A DNA stretch of 64,000 bases from contig NC_086283.1 in the NCBI RefSeq assembly GCF_021018805.1, positions 54,626,312-54,690,311 of the forward strand, read 5' to 3'. The notes below the pieces were generated by a model. It searched no databases, had not been told where the DNA came from, and worked only from the letters and a program-made list of their open reading frames with translations. Each line of letters starts with the position of its first letter. Positions within the stretch are counted from its first letter, which is position 1. The position numbers were made by a program, and so were the translations under genes. Origin of the DNA: Prinia subflava. Lineage: Eukaryota > Chordata > Aves > Passeriformes > Cisticolidae. Positions 37,013 to 51,700 of the stretch are shown in pieces.

Positions 37013-40000
37013 AAGTATTCATCCTCAAAGCACCTGCCCAAGCTAAGTAACTCTGTCACTCTAGAGTACACAAGAGTAGTTCATCTTACATGGCATCAAC
37101 CTTTGTCAACCTGACAGGTCCAGCTGTTCCAATAAAAGAGGTTACTGCTTCTCTAAACACCCATGAGGTTGCTTCTGATCCCTAGATTCACTATGTCCAC
37201 GTCTGCTGTAGTCAAAATTAGCCTGGACATCTTAAACTCTTTTGTAGACCTTTTTCTTTTACTATAATAAAAAAGAATTTGAACAAGCTGTTCTGCAAAT
37301 AGATCTAAATGGGTGATGACTTCTGGCAGGAGGGCAAGACATGCAGCTGAGGGTATGATAGTAAGCAGTAATCTCTTGACAGAGCTGCTTGCAATATGCT
37401 GACACCCTTCCATGTAACTACCTAAATTGTTTAACTAACCACATCCGGAAAAAGTGCATCATGACTAGGTTGCCAGAGCTAGCATTCAACAAAGCAACTG
37501 TTCTTTGTCAGGTAACACAGGGACTCAAGCTAGTGTGAGTGAGGTAAGGAGCAAGGACCAAGGGAGCAGAAAATCAAAATATGCATGAGTTTTGTCAGCA
37601 CTTCCCTTACTGCTCAGAGAATCCACAGTTGCAGGCATTGGCAATGATGTAATGGTCTTTAAAAAAAAAAAGTGGTTCTTAGATCATTCAATCACTTAAC
37701 TATCAGGTCACTGTTACATTAGACCCTACAGATCCCTCTGTGCAAAATCAGCTCAGTGCTACAAGTTCTGAACAAAGCTTGTTACAAAGCAGAGGCTTAA
37801 GGGGAGGAAAGATCAGACAAATTCATGGAAGCAAAACCCCACAAGAGTAATTAAAAATATATAAACCTCATCCAACTCAGAAAACCCTGAATCAAAAAAC
37901 CAGAGACTGAGAAAGTAATAAAGTCAAGTTTCATTTATAGACATTTGCCCTGTGGGAGGCAAGACATGAGACTGGTCAGACCTTTGGGGTATGCAATACA
38001 AGCTTTTGGGTTTTAAAGTCTCACTTGCTCAAATAAACCACATCCATAAGCTGGAGAATCATATGTGGAAAACTACAGCCTCTATTCATCCTTGTACTTG
38101 GAAGTTTAAATCTGAGATTATAGATTTCAACTAGCTCTTAAACTTCTCTGTGGACCAATCAACTACCAAGAAATGTTAGACTATGGGTACATCAGGAGAC
38201 ATAATAATGAACTCAAAAACATTTAGTCCATTGCAGTTTCATTAGCAATGCATTTTAAATTTTGTTTGGTTTTATATTTTATTCTTGCTTCAATATATAG
38301 TAAACAAGACAAGTGTACGAAATTGTAAATCTGTGTCAGAAACACAGACTTAGTTCTAGTAACATCTTCATCTATGCCCTAGGGGATTCCTTAAGGGATA
38401 AGACAGAAAAAGGAGGCCATTAAACAGTTTGCACAATCACCTCAACCAGTGGAGATTCATAGTTCAAGCCGTATTTACTCACTCAAATGTACTCTGATTT
38501 CCTTTAGTAGTTTCCTGCAAGTCTTTTGCCAGTTCAAATCCTTTTTTCCATACTTCCACTGACCTGCATTTGCACCATCAAGAAACTGTTTTTCAGGTCA
38601 AAAAGGTTTGTCATAAAGATCATAAGTAATGTATTGAGAGAGTATTAAAAATAGTTTATTTTTTTCTCCACCTAGAATATCTTGGGAGTGTCAGAGGCAT
38701 TCTTTCTTAGTCCTGTTGAAAGAAACAATGGGTTTAGATTACAGTATATCACACTTATCTTTAACACCTCTGCTGATCATTGTATAAGGATGAAACTTCA
38801 GCAAATTCTTTATTCTCTAAATATTAAAGACAGTGTCTTTGTTCTGTTTATGACATTCCTCCCTTTGTATTTCTTGTTGACCCTACACTGCTTCTATTCA
38901 ATAAAAATATCAGTGTAATGCTTTTAGTTTTTGTTTTATCTATCCATGAACTCTCATCCTGTACTGTGAGATTTAACCTGCTCTTTGAACTATAGGAGTA
39001 ATTCCAGCCTCCACTATTCACTTCTCATGTTGTGAAACAAGCACCGTTTGCCTTCTTCCTTCACACACCTCATGCTGGAGACTGGTCTTGTGAACCCAGT
39101 AACCATCCTCTTCAAGTCGGGCCTTAAATTTTCTTTACTCTGATGCCTATACAAAACTGAAGACTGAAGAGACTCAAAACATTACCTTTCACACCTATTA
39201 CAGTCTCATGGTTTCTATATATTTTGAAACAATATATTGCATCTTTTCTACATTTATACGTACACTTATATTGTAACTAATTTCCATCAGGAGCAATCAC
39301 CTTCCTCCACTTTGCACCTTGCCTTAAAATACAGGCTTCTCATCTTTAACCAGGGTATTATTGTGCTACAGTAGTAAAAATGAATGATATCAAGTAATTC
39401 TAAAAACATTCTTTGATATTAAAAATTTTAGAATATATTCAAAATTACTTAGTTCTATTCTTAGTGTGTTAGACTTACAGTTATCAGAAGAGAACTGATC
39501 TTTTTTTAATATCAAAACAACTGGAAAGTTCATTTAAATCACTCACCTAAATAACACAGAGATAAAGTAGGACATGCAAATTATTTGCATTTGGGTAGGG
39601 TTGATTTTTTTTTTAAAATCATATTCAAAATTGAAGTGATTTAATGAGCTTTAAAGTAAATGGCAAATTAACAGACTGCTGCCATTATATCATTGAAGAA
39701 CAATGGTCCAGGTACAAATACGTAATATTTTTCCAACGTGTAACACGACAGCCTAAATCTACTGCACTGGCTTCGTGGTATGAATAATATAATATCCAAA
39801 CACTGATTCATATGACTATAAAACAGGAGGCTCATGTAGCTCACAGTTCAATGAGCTTTTATTCCACTGAGACAAAGTGATTCATATAATAGACATTTTC
39901 TAAACTTCTGAGAAACTATGCCACATTAACTCTTCCATACAAGAAGCATTAAAGTATGATACAAAGCCTTAACAGACGTTTGCTAGGGTCAAAGAAGTGT

Positions 40001-40071
40001 TCTAACACAAAAGGTATTTAGTAAAAGTCTAAACACTTTATCATTTCTTGTTCTGCCAGTCATAAAAAGTT

Positions 40072-40137
40072 TGGGTTTGGTTTTGGTTTTTTTTTGTTTG
40101 GTTTTTTTGTTTGTTTGTTTGGTTGTTTGTTTGTTTT

Positions 40138-40190
<53 letters not shown>
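40072..40190. repeat. (TTTG)n followed by T51 homopolymer
   Basis: A G/T-rich TTTG/TTTGG repeat runs into an uninterrupted run of 51 T (40140-40190). On the minus strand this reads as CACAATAAA entering a long A tract, resembling a retroposed poly(A) tail. No parent gene was recognised. Confidence 0.9.
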
Positions 40191-40192
<2 letters not shown>

Positions 40193-41598
40193 TGTGAAGA
40201 TAAAAAATTTGAATTGTAGTAAGAGCTATTTGGGTTACACAGTCACATTGCCTATGTTTCACTGATGGCCATATCGCTGACAATGTTTCACTTCTCACAA
40301 GTTTTACAGAAGTTTTTCAGCTCCACCATTTCAATACACAAGGTTTCATCCATATGGTCTTCTAAAATATGAGAAAACACTTTCTGTTGTTTATGAGATT
40401 ATTATAAATCCCTTTGAGCTTCTTCCTTGATGGTCTTCAAAAATTCATATTTTATCTTTTGTGTGCAATAACTGGTATAAGGTAACTGGTGTTGTCTGTT
40501 GAGACCAGGCAATTGTTTCCCCTTCATATCACCAAACATTGAATAAAATGTCTCAATCCCAAAGCTAGTGCAAAAATGTAACATCACTGGGCTCAGAGTG
40601 ATCAGTAGCATAAAAGTTTATTACAGCCTAAATGAAAATTAACAATCTGCATGTTGTGATAATGGAAATACCACTACTAACATCCTGCATGCAATGAAAG
40701 CAAACACTTCCACAATGATTAGTAGTCTAAAAAAGTAGAAAAAACGAAAAAGAATAACGTTTAACAAACATCACTTTTGCACCTACTTTAGGTTTGAAAT
40801 TTTCAAAGGTTAACATTTAAAGAAATGCAAATATCACACAGCACTAGTCAAAAAAGGCACTTTGATAATCTTTTTGAATGTTTAATTGTGAAGAATTGAA
40901 CAAAGTCATTATTTATACTTCTTCAATGTCAATAGAAGCTGATAACGGTCACTACAAGCTTCTGTTGCCTAGATGTATTTTCTTCCTTAACAAACAGATA
41001 CTTTGGCAGCTTACTCTTTTCCAAAGCACTTAGTAAGAATTGTGGAGTCGTTGTCATTTACATTTTTCAAAACAGTTCCACAAACTGTTTCTAAAACACA
41101 AAATTCAAGCCGGAATTATGTTAAATTCCTCTACAAAAATAAAAGGAAAAAAAAAAGAAAAAGAAAATTGCAGCTAATGCATTAATTAGCTACATTCACC
41201 TAAAAACAAGAGTGTATGGATGCATGCATGGGTATACAACACTCTGCACAAGGTGAAAACAGAAGTTATTTTAAACTGTTATTTCTTACATTTACAATTA
41301 CTTTAAATGTTCTGGGTATAGTAGCAATTCCTTCAATATCACCCTTTTTTCACATTTAGAGTATTACATGAGCTGTTGCAGAATACTAAGTGCAAGGCAG
41401 CACCAAGACATAACTTTATTCAGAGGCATTACAAATTTAAACTTCCATATATCGAAGAAAAATATTTAGGATTTTTTAATACACTCTATCCTTCAAAGTG
41501 AATACTATTTCTAACTGAATCAATATATTACACTTTCCTTTCTGCATATATAACCTTTATATGTCTTTACTATAATAAATCAGTCAAGTAAATAACCA

Positions 41599-41643
41599 CT
41601 AGATGTGATCTTAAAAACCTTTTCCAACCTAAAGGATTCTGTA
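41599..41643 (+). mobile_element. Short CR1 3'-end fragment
   Basis: The words ATGTGATCTTAAAAACC, TTTTCCAACCTAAA and GGATTCTGT match the conserved 3' end of CR1 LINEs. It is very short, so it could be an old truncated insertion. Confidence 0.55.
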
Positions 41644-44600
41644 CTCTAGCATTCACTGAACTACTTTTCATCACCTCTACTTCAAGTAATTCAAAAGAGC
41701 AAGTACAATAAGCAGTAGTCTGTAAAATGAGCTGGGCATCTTATAGCATGACCCTAAGTCAGAGAACACTTGAAATTAGAGTAAATGTAAGTATGCAACA
41801 ACTAAAATTACTTAGGTGCAGTGTAACATAATGTATATATCTTCTTTACTAAGTTATCTTCTAAATCTACATTTAGTTATTTTCATGAAAATACAACTAT
41901 AGTACCAGCTTCTGTAAGTTTAACCTTGGTTCAATAGTTCATTAGAACCTCAGATCCAGGTAAACGATAGAGTCCTTAGTTGTGTGAATTCTTTTCTAAT
42001 TATTTAGAATAATTTGTATTTGCCTAGCATCACAAGGCAAGATCAGTGATGCCAAGCACAAAAAACCAGTATATACTTCATAGCAGAGATATATATTCTT
42101 GTTTATTTACCTGCAAAGTTCTATTGACAAATTTTAATGAAGCTTCAGGTGTCTGGTTTCTAAGCAGATTGGAAGTAGAAGACTAAAAGTATTTATTTTT
42201 AATGTTGTAAACATAAACTGGAGCTAGAATAATTAAATAAGTAGATGACTTCTAGCAAGCTTCTCCATTTTCTGCAAGCTGTAGGATTTTCAAACTGATG
42301 AACTATTTCATTGGTTACTGTCTGCTACTGCACTATTAAACTACAGGTGTGATGGCAAAGCATTATGAAATAGTCTTAGCAACAACAAAACATTACCAAC
42401 TGTATGAAGCCAGATTCTACCTACATTCAGTAACATATTTCTTCCTAAGCTTTTCCAAGTATTTGGGAGTCTACAATACAACCAATAAGTATTTTTTTAA
42501 AAAAAATCTTCCTAATATCTTCAGAAAATTATTTTGTAGAAGTAAGTACCTTGTACTTAATTGTAATTCTGATTGTGTTAAGGAGCAGTAGATTTTAAAA
42601 TTTTGACTTAATCAGATACATACTTGATTATGAGGCTAAGAAATGTGCAAATCGGCCCTTTTCACCAACCATTAAAAGAACTTAGTAAATAATGGTGAAA
42701 GATGACAGAGAAGACCATGGGAAATAACAAACAAGTGCTGAAAATATTTGACTAATCATATGATGCAACGAAAATCAGAATAAGGTGCCTTTTTTTTTCT
42801 TTTTTTTTTTCAGTGTAAAGAAACAAAAAACTTAGCAGGCCAATAGTCAAGAGATGGAATGAAAAGCAATTTCTCACAAAGAATGTTAATGATTAAGAGA
42901 AATTAAAATATCTATCATATGGTAGTGTGTTCTATTTAGATTAAATTATATTCAAATACAGTTAATTCTTAGGAAAAAAATTCTTCCTACACACATTCTT
43001 AAAGCTGACTTTTTCATTGTGGAAATGATTACATTATTACACCACTTCCATATTTCTGCATTGCCATCTCAGTGATTGATGTAATTTACTTTAATCAGAC
43101 ATTCAAAAATCAATAAGATACACTATGAATAGTTCACGTTCCAATATCCCACTTCTGCGGCAGTGCAGGTTAGGCTGGAGTTATTTTACATTTCCAAGAA
43201 TAGTCATAAAAATTCCTACTCATACTTTACTTCACATATATCTGAAGATCAAAAATGAATCAGTAACATTTTTAATGCAAAAAAAATTTCCAAGTTATTT
43301 AAAAATACTCACAACAACATTTTTCATAACCTACGATTATTTAAAACAAATTAACTATGTCATTATACTTTGTTAATAAAGCTGACCTGTCATGGCTTAA
43401 ATTCTTTCAAGATATTATGTTCACCTGCTTAGATCTCTATACAGAAGGGAAGGACCAGGAAGAAAAATCAACATCACCTCAACTTTTCCCCAAAAATTAC
43501 TTCCATTTTAGTGGGCTTCACTATTTTGCAGAGAAAGGGGACAGTAGAGACCATGTATACAGCTGTGGAGACTGCCAGATCTGTGTCAGTAAATGTCAAA
43601 AGTCATGTTTGGTCACACAGAGTCAGCCACCAAACTCCACACTACATCTGTGCTTATGATTCTATTATCAAGTCCACTAAAAATGTATCATTAGTGTAAC
43701 CTTACAATTTATTCAGCTGTACATGAAAGATTTACTGTAAAATATTATATACAGTCATCCTTTCAGAAATCTGTGATCTGATAATATTGTTACAGGAATT
43801 ACAGAAATGTTCATTATATTATTAAGCATTAATTTCTCTCTGTGACAAAAAAATCTACACCATCACACAGACTAAATGATGGATCTATGATTCTGAAAAC
43901 ACACTTCCCCTAAGCTAAGTGCTTACTGATCTGTTCATGTAAAAGCCTAACAATAACATTGTCCCTGACAGAATTAGACTATGTTTATATAAATAAGAGA
44001 TCATTCCTTTAAGCAAAGAGAATTTGGCACTTGCACTAGTTGTGGGTTTTTTCATATCTGTTTACTTTGGCATTCTTGATGGATTTTAGTCACAGTTCTT
44101 CAGGCAATACAGAATCAATGCCTCTATCAATGGCTACTTCAGAGAATGATGAAAACTGCAACAGCTAAACTACATCCTTGATAAGAATAAACAAATAAAA
44201 CAAACAAAAAAACCCCTCCCATTTTTCTCCTGAGTGTCAAAACAAAGCAATTATCTCAATATTATTTTTAAAAGAAAACCTTTTAGTTTTCTAAGATCAT
44301 TCCATATATTCTTTGCATCTGCAGAGGCACTAGACATGTACTGAAAAGAAAGATTCCTACTTGGTGTCTGGTCCTAGTTAGAAACAAATCCTAGAACAAC
44401 CAACTCAATGTGACTCAGCAAAACCTGAAACAAACACCCCAAAACAACTCAGTCAGTAATGTCAGGCATGCTAGATTACAGTAATGCTAATCTCAAGATA
44501 AACACTTCTTCAGCCATATAAAAGACTCTAGAAATTCACCACCAATCTCAGAGTTCTTCTTAGTAGTCTCTCAACAGTCTGATGATACACTTTGAAATTA

Positions 44601-45628
44601 ACTACTACAATTTGATCCTCACATCTATATCCTCATACACACTCAAATCAGAAATGGGTAAGGTGCTGTACTAGGGTGTCTGTCCATTTCTTTTTATATC
44701 TTCTGTCCTGCCACCCACTGGGTCAAGAATCACTGGACCTTGTGGATCTCTTGTTCCTTAAATGTGACTGTTCACAATAATCATATTTTCAGTAAGTACA
44801 CTTTTAAGATAATCTCAGAACATATTTTACTTTTAGAGCAGGAAAAGATCTTCAACTAAACAGCTGAATTATCCCCACCTTAGCCGTTGCACTACTATTA
44901 CTCCACTACTCTGCATCTATTTGTAAGAATAACTTAATTTTCCTTCCTGTTACTCAAGCTGGCTTCTTGATGTGATAGCTTAAGCCAAACTCTCTTTGGC
45001 AGCAACTCAGTAACTGCACACATCTTACATGCCTTACCCTTGGTTACACTGGAGTACACTAAAGATCTGCAGCAAGACTCTTACAATCAACTGAAGAACA
45101 TGAAAGTAAGTTTACTGTCCACACCACGAAGAGTAAGATGAAAGAAAGTAGCAATTACAAAATACCCTTGTTTAAAAGACTAAAACTCATTTTTTAAAGA
45201 CTAAAGTATGAATCACACATGTAATGAAACGTTTGGAGTACAGGTTTTGTCAGAAGGGATAATATGAGGTTCTATTACATCAGGAAACAAGAGAATGAAA
45301 AAAATCAGAAAAACAGCAGAAAAATCATGAAATTAGAAAAATAGCATGAGACTGCAATAATATTTTGTTCTTTGAATGCTGTTTTCAGGAAATTCAACGA
45401 TTTTTCCATTGACACATCATACTTCACCACTGTGAAGCACTACTTCCCTTTTCTATGCAAGGGGCAGGGGAAAGGAAAAAAAAACAACCAGATTTAGACT
45501 AACATACACATTTAACGTGTTTCTTTATGTTGTGCTGAGAAGTAGAGATGTTGATTCTGAGAAATAAAAAATCAAAACCCAAAAGAACATGTTTTTCACT
45601 GTATTTTGATACTACATGGAACCGCAAA

Positions 45629-45730
45629 AGTCACAGAATCACTGAAAGCTAAGTTGGAAGGAACCTCTGGTGATCACCTTGTCCAATATCCATGAAAAGT
45701 CACCTAGAAAAAGTTCAGGACCATGCCCAC
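45629..45730 (-). mobile_element. CR1 3'-end fragment, inverted
   Basis: On the plus strand it reads CACAGAATCACTGAAAG, then TTGGAAGGAACCTCTGGTGA, then GTCACCTAGA. This is the reverse complement of a CR1 3' end, so the element points to the minus strand. It is about 100 bp, severely 5'-truncated and diverged. Confidence 0.75.
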
Positions 45731-48700
45731 ATAAAGGAATTCTAAAGACCTAATTTTTCTTATGCACTATTTGGTTCCTGGATGACAGGATGAGCTAACA
45801 CAATTCTACACAAATCTGTTAAAATACATGGCACCTGAAAAGCCTGACATACTAGTCTAATAATTACTTTATTTGGCCCGCCAGAACATGAAATGCAAAA
45901 CATAGCTTTCACTGATTTTTTTTGTCCTTGTTTTTTAAATAAACACTGATTTTTCTGGACAAATAAACATTGGGGTTTTGGGGGGCTTTTTTTTCAGAGG
46001 TGTTGGGGTGGGTACCACAGGAAACAATAGAGGAATTTTGTTAGTATCATTGATTCCGTTATGTATAATCACCTCTTCTCTCAGAATAGAAAAGCATATG
46101 TCTTTGCAGACATTCAACCATACTATACTAAAATAGGTTTTAAAAGTTAAAAAAAAAAAAAGGTATAGTAAAGAAAGACAAACTCTTAGTAAAGGCCAAA
46201 GTAGAATTTTTCTCTGACCTGGAAAAAAAGTCTTGTCTAGAGATATTACATACATATTGCAGGGAATTCCAGAGTATCAGAAAATCTGTAGCTACAATAT
46301 GATCTGTAGTTACATTCCATACTCTAATTTAGGACACTTCTTTTACAGAACATTGAAACAATTTACTTGGGGTTTAACTCATTTTAAAATGGAGAAGCAT
46401 CAGAACTGACAACACAGCAGCCTTTTTTCTATTTGGACCTTTGACATTTCCATGACTACCTTAAACCCTTCTTAATTCACAGAAGCTTATTTTTTCTACA
46501 CGAACAATGAATAAGGACAACAATAGCTGCTTCCTATGCTGCATGTACTATTATTTTTGTACTCCCCGTGTTTCTTTCTTCCTCTGTATTTCTCACCTCA
46601 AGATTGAAGAAAAGAAAGCTTTTTAATGGCAATAGTGTTATGCTCTGGGTGACCTATTCTGTTGAAGAGATGGATAGCCAGAAATCTGGCACTTCTAAAG
46701 TGTTCAGCATGAAGACTTTTGATCATCTGTAGTAGTTATAAAGCTGGCAAGGCATAACATCCTTTTGAGTAACTTAACTATCAAAATTCAGACACTCATT
46801 TCTGCCTCTAATCTTGGAGAAGCAGCAAGAAATCTTTCACTGCTATGGGTTCAGTCCTGTAGGATTTGATAGCCCAATATAACTGGGTTAAAACTGGCTA
46901 TTAATTTCCTCAGGTGAAAGAATTTTAAAGTACATGGTGTATATTGCCTTGCTCAAACTCATGGCAATTAGCACACAAACCAGCATCAAACTTAGGAATT
47001 TCAATAAAAGATCAATAGCTACCAGCTAATTTTCAGGCAGAATTATTATAGCAGAGAGCATCTGGTCTTCAAATGATCACATTTCTCTTTCACATCTCTC
47101 TTCTTCCACACTGGAAGCAGTAAATTCTGTATCAACTCTTTTCTGACTTTTTGAAAATTTTATGTAAAATGAAGACTGAAATGGAAAACAAAATAATAGA
47201 AATATGAACATTTACTCTATTTTTCTGACTTTTTACTTATGAAAGAGTTGTTACAATCTTTTATGTGAGCTTTCATATATCAAAATTCAAAAGAAATTAC
47301 TTTTACTTTGCATGGCTAGGGCCGTGCAACATACACTTACTAAATATTTATTCTGAACTACACTTTTTACTCTGGGATTTGGCATATTTACAATAGCTAT
47401 GTGCAGACCTATGGTATACCTCTGTATCTACATGAGTTTGTTATTAGAGCAAATCATATACACATAGTTGTATATTGCATGTTCTTTTAAGTAATAGAAA
47501 TAAAATAAATAAAAAATCCAAACCCAGACACATCCATTTGAAAGAACATAAAACCAACCTGCTCTTACATTCTATATTTTACAAGAAACTCTCCTTAAAG
47601 CCTTCTAAGCTTGAAGCCTTGTAACACTGAGTTTATTCATGGGATTCAACTTAATACACTTAAGTCTGAAAAGTGCTTTTGGATGTCACAGTATCTGTAC
47701 AACTTCTGCACTGAAAGCAAGACCACAGAAGTAATCAGTGTCCCAACCAGACACTCCAAGGCATAAAGTCATCATGCTTAGGGAACTGAGTTCCACATGC
47801 TATCTCCTGCTGGCAAGAACACCCTTTTAGGAACTCCCTGAAGGGAAAGGTTGTCTTCTACTTTAAGGCATGAAAACTCAGAAACACTTAGGCCCTTTTG
47901 CTACTGTGCCTTTGTCCTGACAATTCAGATTAACCTAGTTACTGGATGTGTGAATTGAGAATTGTCCAACCAGGTAGCAGGGTACACGGAGAGAAACGTT
48001 AACTTCGGCTTGCCCATGTTTGACTCCGGGTGTGGTAGCTCTCTAAGATTAATGTAGAAAGAGATAATTATACAGAAAATATTAGCCTTCCAATCAAAAA
48101 AGTTACCCTTCTCTGATCTTTTCTAAGAGGACAACTTCTCCCATGTCTATTGCTACACTGAAACAGACTTCCACTACAGAAAAATGGTGGGGAAGTCTGT
48201 GATCCATGATGAATTTACCAGAATTTTTTTCCTTCTAATTCCATTAATATCCACCTAGCATCTTACTCATTCATATAGGTTAGAAGAAGTTAGTTTTGAG
48301 ATGTTTTATTTTTTCCTTATGTTTAGAAGACATGTGAATTCACTGAAATTATAGATGTAATTGAGATTAAAGCACCTGAGAGTGCCTTGATGATTTTGAA
48401 TGCTGAGTTAAAACAATAAAGTTTTATACTGCACAGTGAAAATTCAACACATAAAATGTTCAAACCTATGAAGGCTTCCAATATTTTTAATTGATTCTAA
48501 TTAATCTGTTTTCTGCAAGACCAACTTTTACCCCAGCTCTGCTGGGAGAAGTATCACCTGCTGACTCTTTACAAGAAAACAGAGTTAAGAGTGATATTTT
48601 CCAAAGAACTTTTCCTAGTAAAAACAGGTGAAAAAGTGACCTCATGGCAGAAGAGGAAAACTGCACTTAGCTTATGTTCTTAGTAAATGCAAATATTTGG

Positions 48701-51700
48701 CAAAAGTGTCATAGAAACACATTTGAAACAGTCAATAAACGAAATGCCAAGCTCAGCAAAACGAAAAAAATTCTGTCACAGTAATGACAAAAAACCAGCA
48801 AACCCTTAGCATACTGATATTTTCAAGAACAGCATTCATATGTATGTTTAGATGATTAAACTGCTCTATCTTATGTATCTTACAATACGCTGAACTAGTG
48901 AGTCAGGCCAAGGGATTTTCCAAACATGGCAGTTCCAACATGCCAAAACAACTACAAGTCTAGAAAGCCACAAAACATTACTATATTTCTCTATATCTTG
49001 CTGAAACATAAAAAGAAACAACCTCTCCCCCAAAAAACAATCATGTGATTCATGACTACACCATTTATTAATAATGTAATAGTATAAGAACACTATAAAC
49101 TACCAAAACAAGTTTCCTAAAAATAATCAAAAAATTAATACAACCAAAAATATTTCAATAGTATGCTTTTAAGAAAAACAGATGTCTCAAACACAGGAAG
49201 ATGTATCCAAACCATTGTCACTCGATATACTTCAGCATGAAAGTAAGTATGTCCTGCATCTATGTGATTTACTAGATCTGAATGTTCTTTCACATTGTTC
49301 ATCTGCAGTTTTTGTTTTATGTTTTATCACATTAGAAAATGAATCAGTAATAATTTACTTTGGTTTTACTCTTTTTTTTTTACAAAGACTTTGGGGAGCA
49401 GTCAGCAGATGCAGAGAATAGAGAATAGCTTAATTTACTGTCACTTGAAAGAATCTGAAAACAAAGAAGACATCAAAAGATGCATTGGACCAAGTCATCA
49501 AAATTTGCTAGCATTCCATACACTAAAAGACTGGATATTATGCAAAGCAGCCAGACCTTTCTTTGTTCCATGCAAGGAAATCATACAGCTAGCTGTCTGA
49601 TAAGATAAATATCACAGAACAGTATGCGGTAGAGCTTATACAAGTCTCCATTGAAATACTGGTTTTAGCAAGAGTCAGTGAGAAAGCTGCTATTTTTTGT
49701 CCCATTTTGCCAAGTTTTAATTTTAAAAATGCATTTCCTATTAAATTCCAGAAAAACAGCTAGCCTTCAAATTGGATTTCATAATTTACCTTCCAGCACT
49801 ACAGAGGTGTAAGATAATACTTCAATGGATATAACAATAAGATGTTTGGCTCCTCCACGAAGTCCAGGTACACTATATAAAGTTAAAATTTTGAAAGGTA
49901 CTCCATTTTAACCCCATTTAACACAAAAGTTACTGTTAAATAAGACCTCTAGTGGGTTTTCCATCCGCAAATGCCTTTAAGACATTTAATCAAGACTCAG
50001 AGAAAATCAGATTAGAAATAAAAACAGCTATTCACTTACATCACCTTTCCAAGGTACCGTGAAGAAGAGACATGTTTTCAACTATCATTACTCAGCCATG
50101 GACATTCAGGCTACAAGTTTCATCTGAAAGTAAAACTCCAAAAGACCCCACTACTGATTATGAAACCTGAGACCAAAAAAATGGCAACTCTTTCCATGCT
50201 TGCAATGGCAGTCAGCAGATCAGCACTATGCTCTGCTGTAAGCTCCATCAGAAATTTAGTATCTCGAATATCACAAATTTAACATCTCAAAATCCCTCAA
50301 AATCCACAACCCTCCCATTACAAAAACAAATGAAAGAAACAAACTAAACAAAAAAAATCCCATTAAAACTTTCATTATTAAGCTTTAATCTGTGCCCAAA
50401 GATCAGTTTTATACAAGTCTAGAAAAGCCTGTCCCCATACATACCCAAGAGTAGGATTTACTATTTGCAGTGATGATGCCTGATATTTTAATCAGAGCTA
50501 TCTTACTGCTGCAGGCAAAATTTAATTTCTCAAGATGGTGGATTAAGGACCAGGATGCTGTGCCACTTGTACTACAGGGAATGGTAAATGAGGAACAGGA
50601 GAAATATTCAGATCTAAAGTAAGGTAAAAGGATGCACACGGTGAGAGGAGGGATCCTTGTAGAGCCAGGTTTGATGCTTCTCTACAGCAGAAACAGAAAA
50701 ATTTAAAATAGCAGCAGCACTGCTAGGAATTGCTAGCCAGATGTGTCACTGTCAGTAGAACTGTTTTCTGACCATTGAACCCTTCTCCCCTAATGGCAGC
50801 ATCAAGCTTGTCTCCTCAGGGCTCTGGCTCATGTGAGGTAGAGAAGGGCTAACAGCTATTTTGCTTTGCAGAGCAACCCACTGCCACAAGCAACTGCCTG
50901 CCGTGCCTGAGGCAAAAGACAATCAGGATTTCAACAAAAACACTGTAGAGCTGGGGATGAGAACAAACCTGAAACACCAGCAAATTCAAATTATTAAGCT
51001 TCTTTTTATTTCACAACACTATAATAATGTGCTTTTCCAAACAATTATATATCATCTACAGATGCTGAATTTCTGTATTTTTTCAAAGGTCACCAGAACA
51101 GTTCTCAGATACACTGTCATTTAATGTGGGGTAAAACCACCACTTCAATCAGTTCTTTCTCCAGTATTTACTAATTCCATGTCTTCTCCTTTTGATTAAG
51201 TTGCTGGTTTGTTTTCATTAACAGTCAAGCTCTTCTGCATGATCAAAACCAAAGAATGTTACATTGAGCAGCAGTCCTGTAACTGATCACCTGGTAGGGT
51301 GACCATGACTATTTCCAGACACTTCCTCAGCCTCTGTTAAGCCAGTGACAGATTGCAGTTATTAACAGGTCAGTGAATAAATTAATTCCAGGGCACTGAA
51401 AATGATGTTCGTGAAATGAAAAGTGGCCTTGCTGACATTGCATCACTATTTCTAGACAGTGTGTTTGAACACCAAATAAATCTCACAACTTGGATGAGTG
51501 CCAAAAACTAGTGACCTAGTTTGTGTGGGAAAAGATTCGCAATTGGTCCTAAGAGAGCAGATTACCAAAATAACTTCACACAAAAACGTTTCAAGAAGAA
51601 TTTTCTTTAAATCAGACATATTCCAATCTAACAAGTCACTGAAAATCCTCTTTCCCTTGAAATGTCAGAGATCCATTAAATTCTAAAGTTAAAATGCATT

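Noticed and set aside
40041..40298. Poly-Lys and poly-Phe open frames
   Set aside because: Translations of the T51 run and TTTG repeat.
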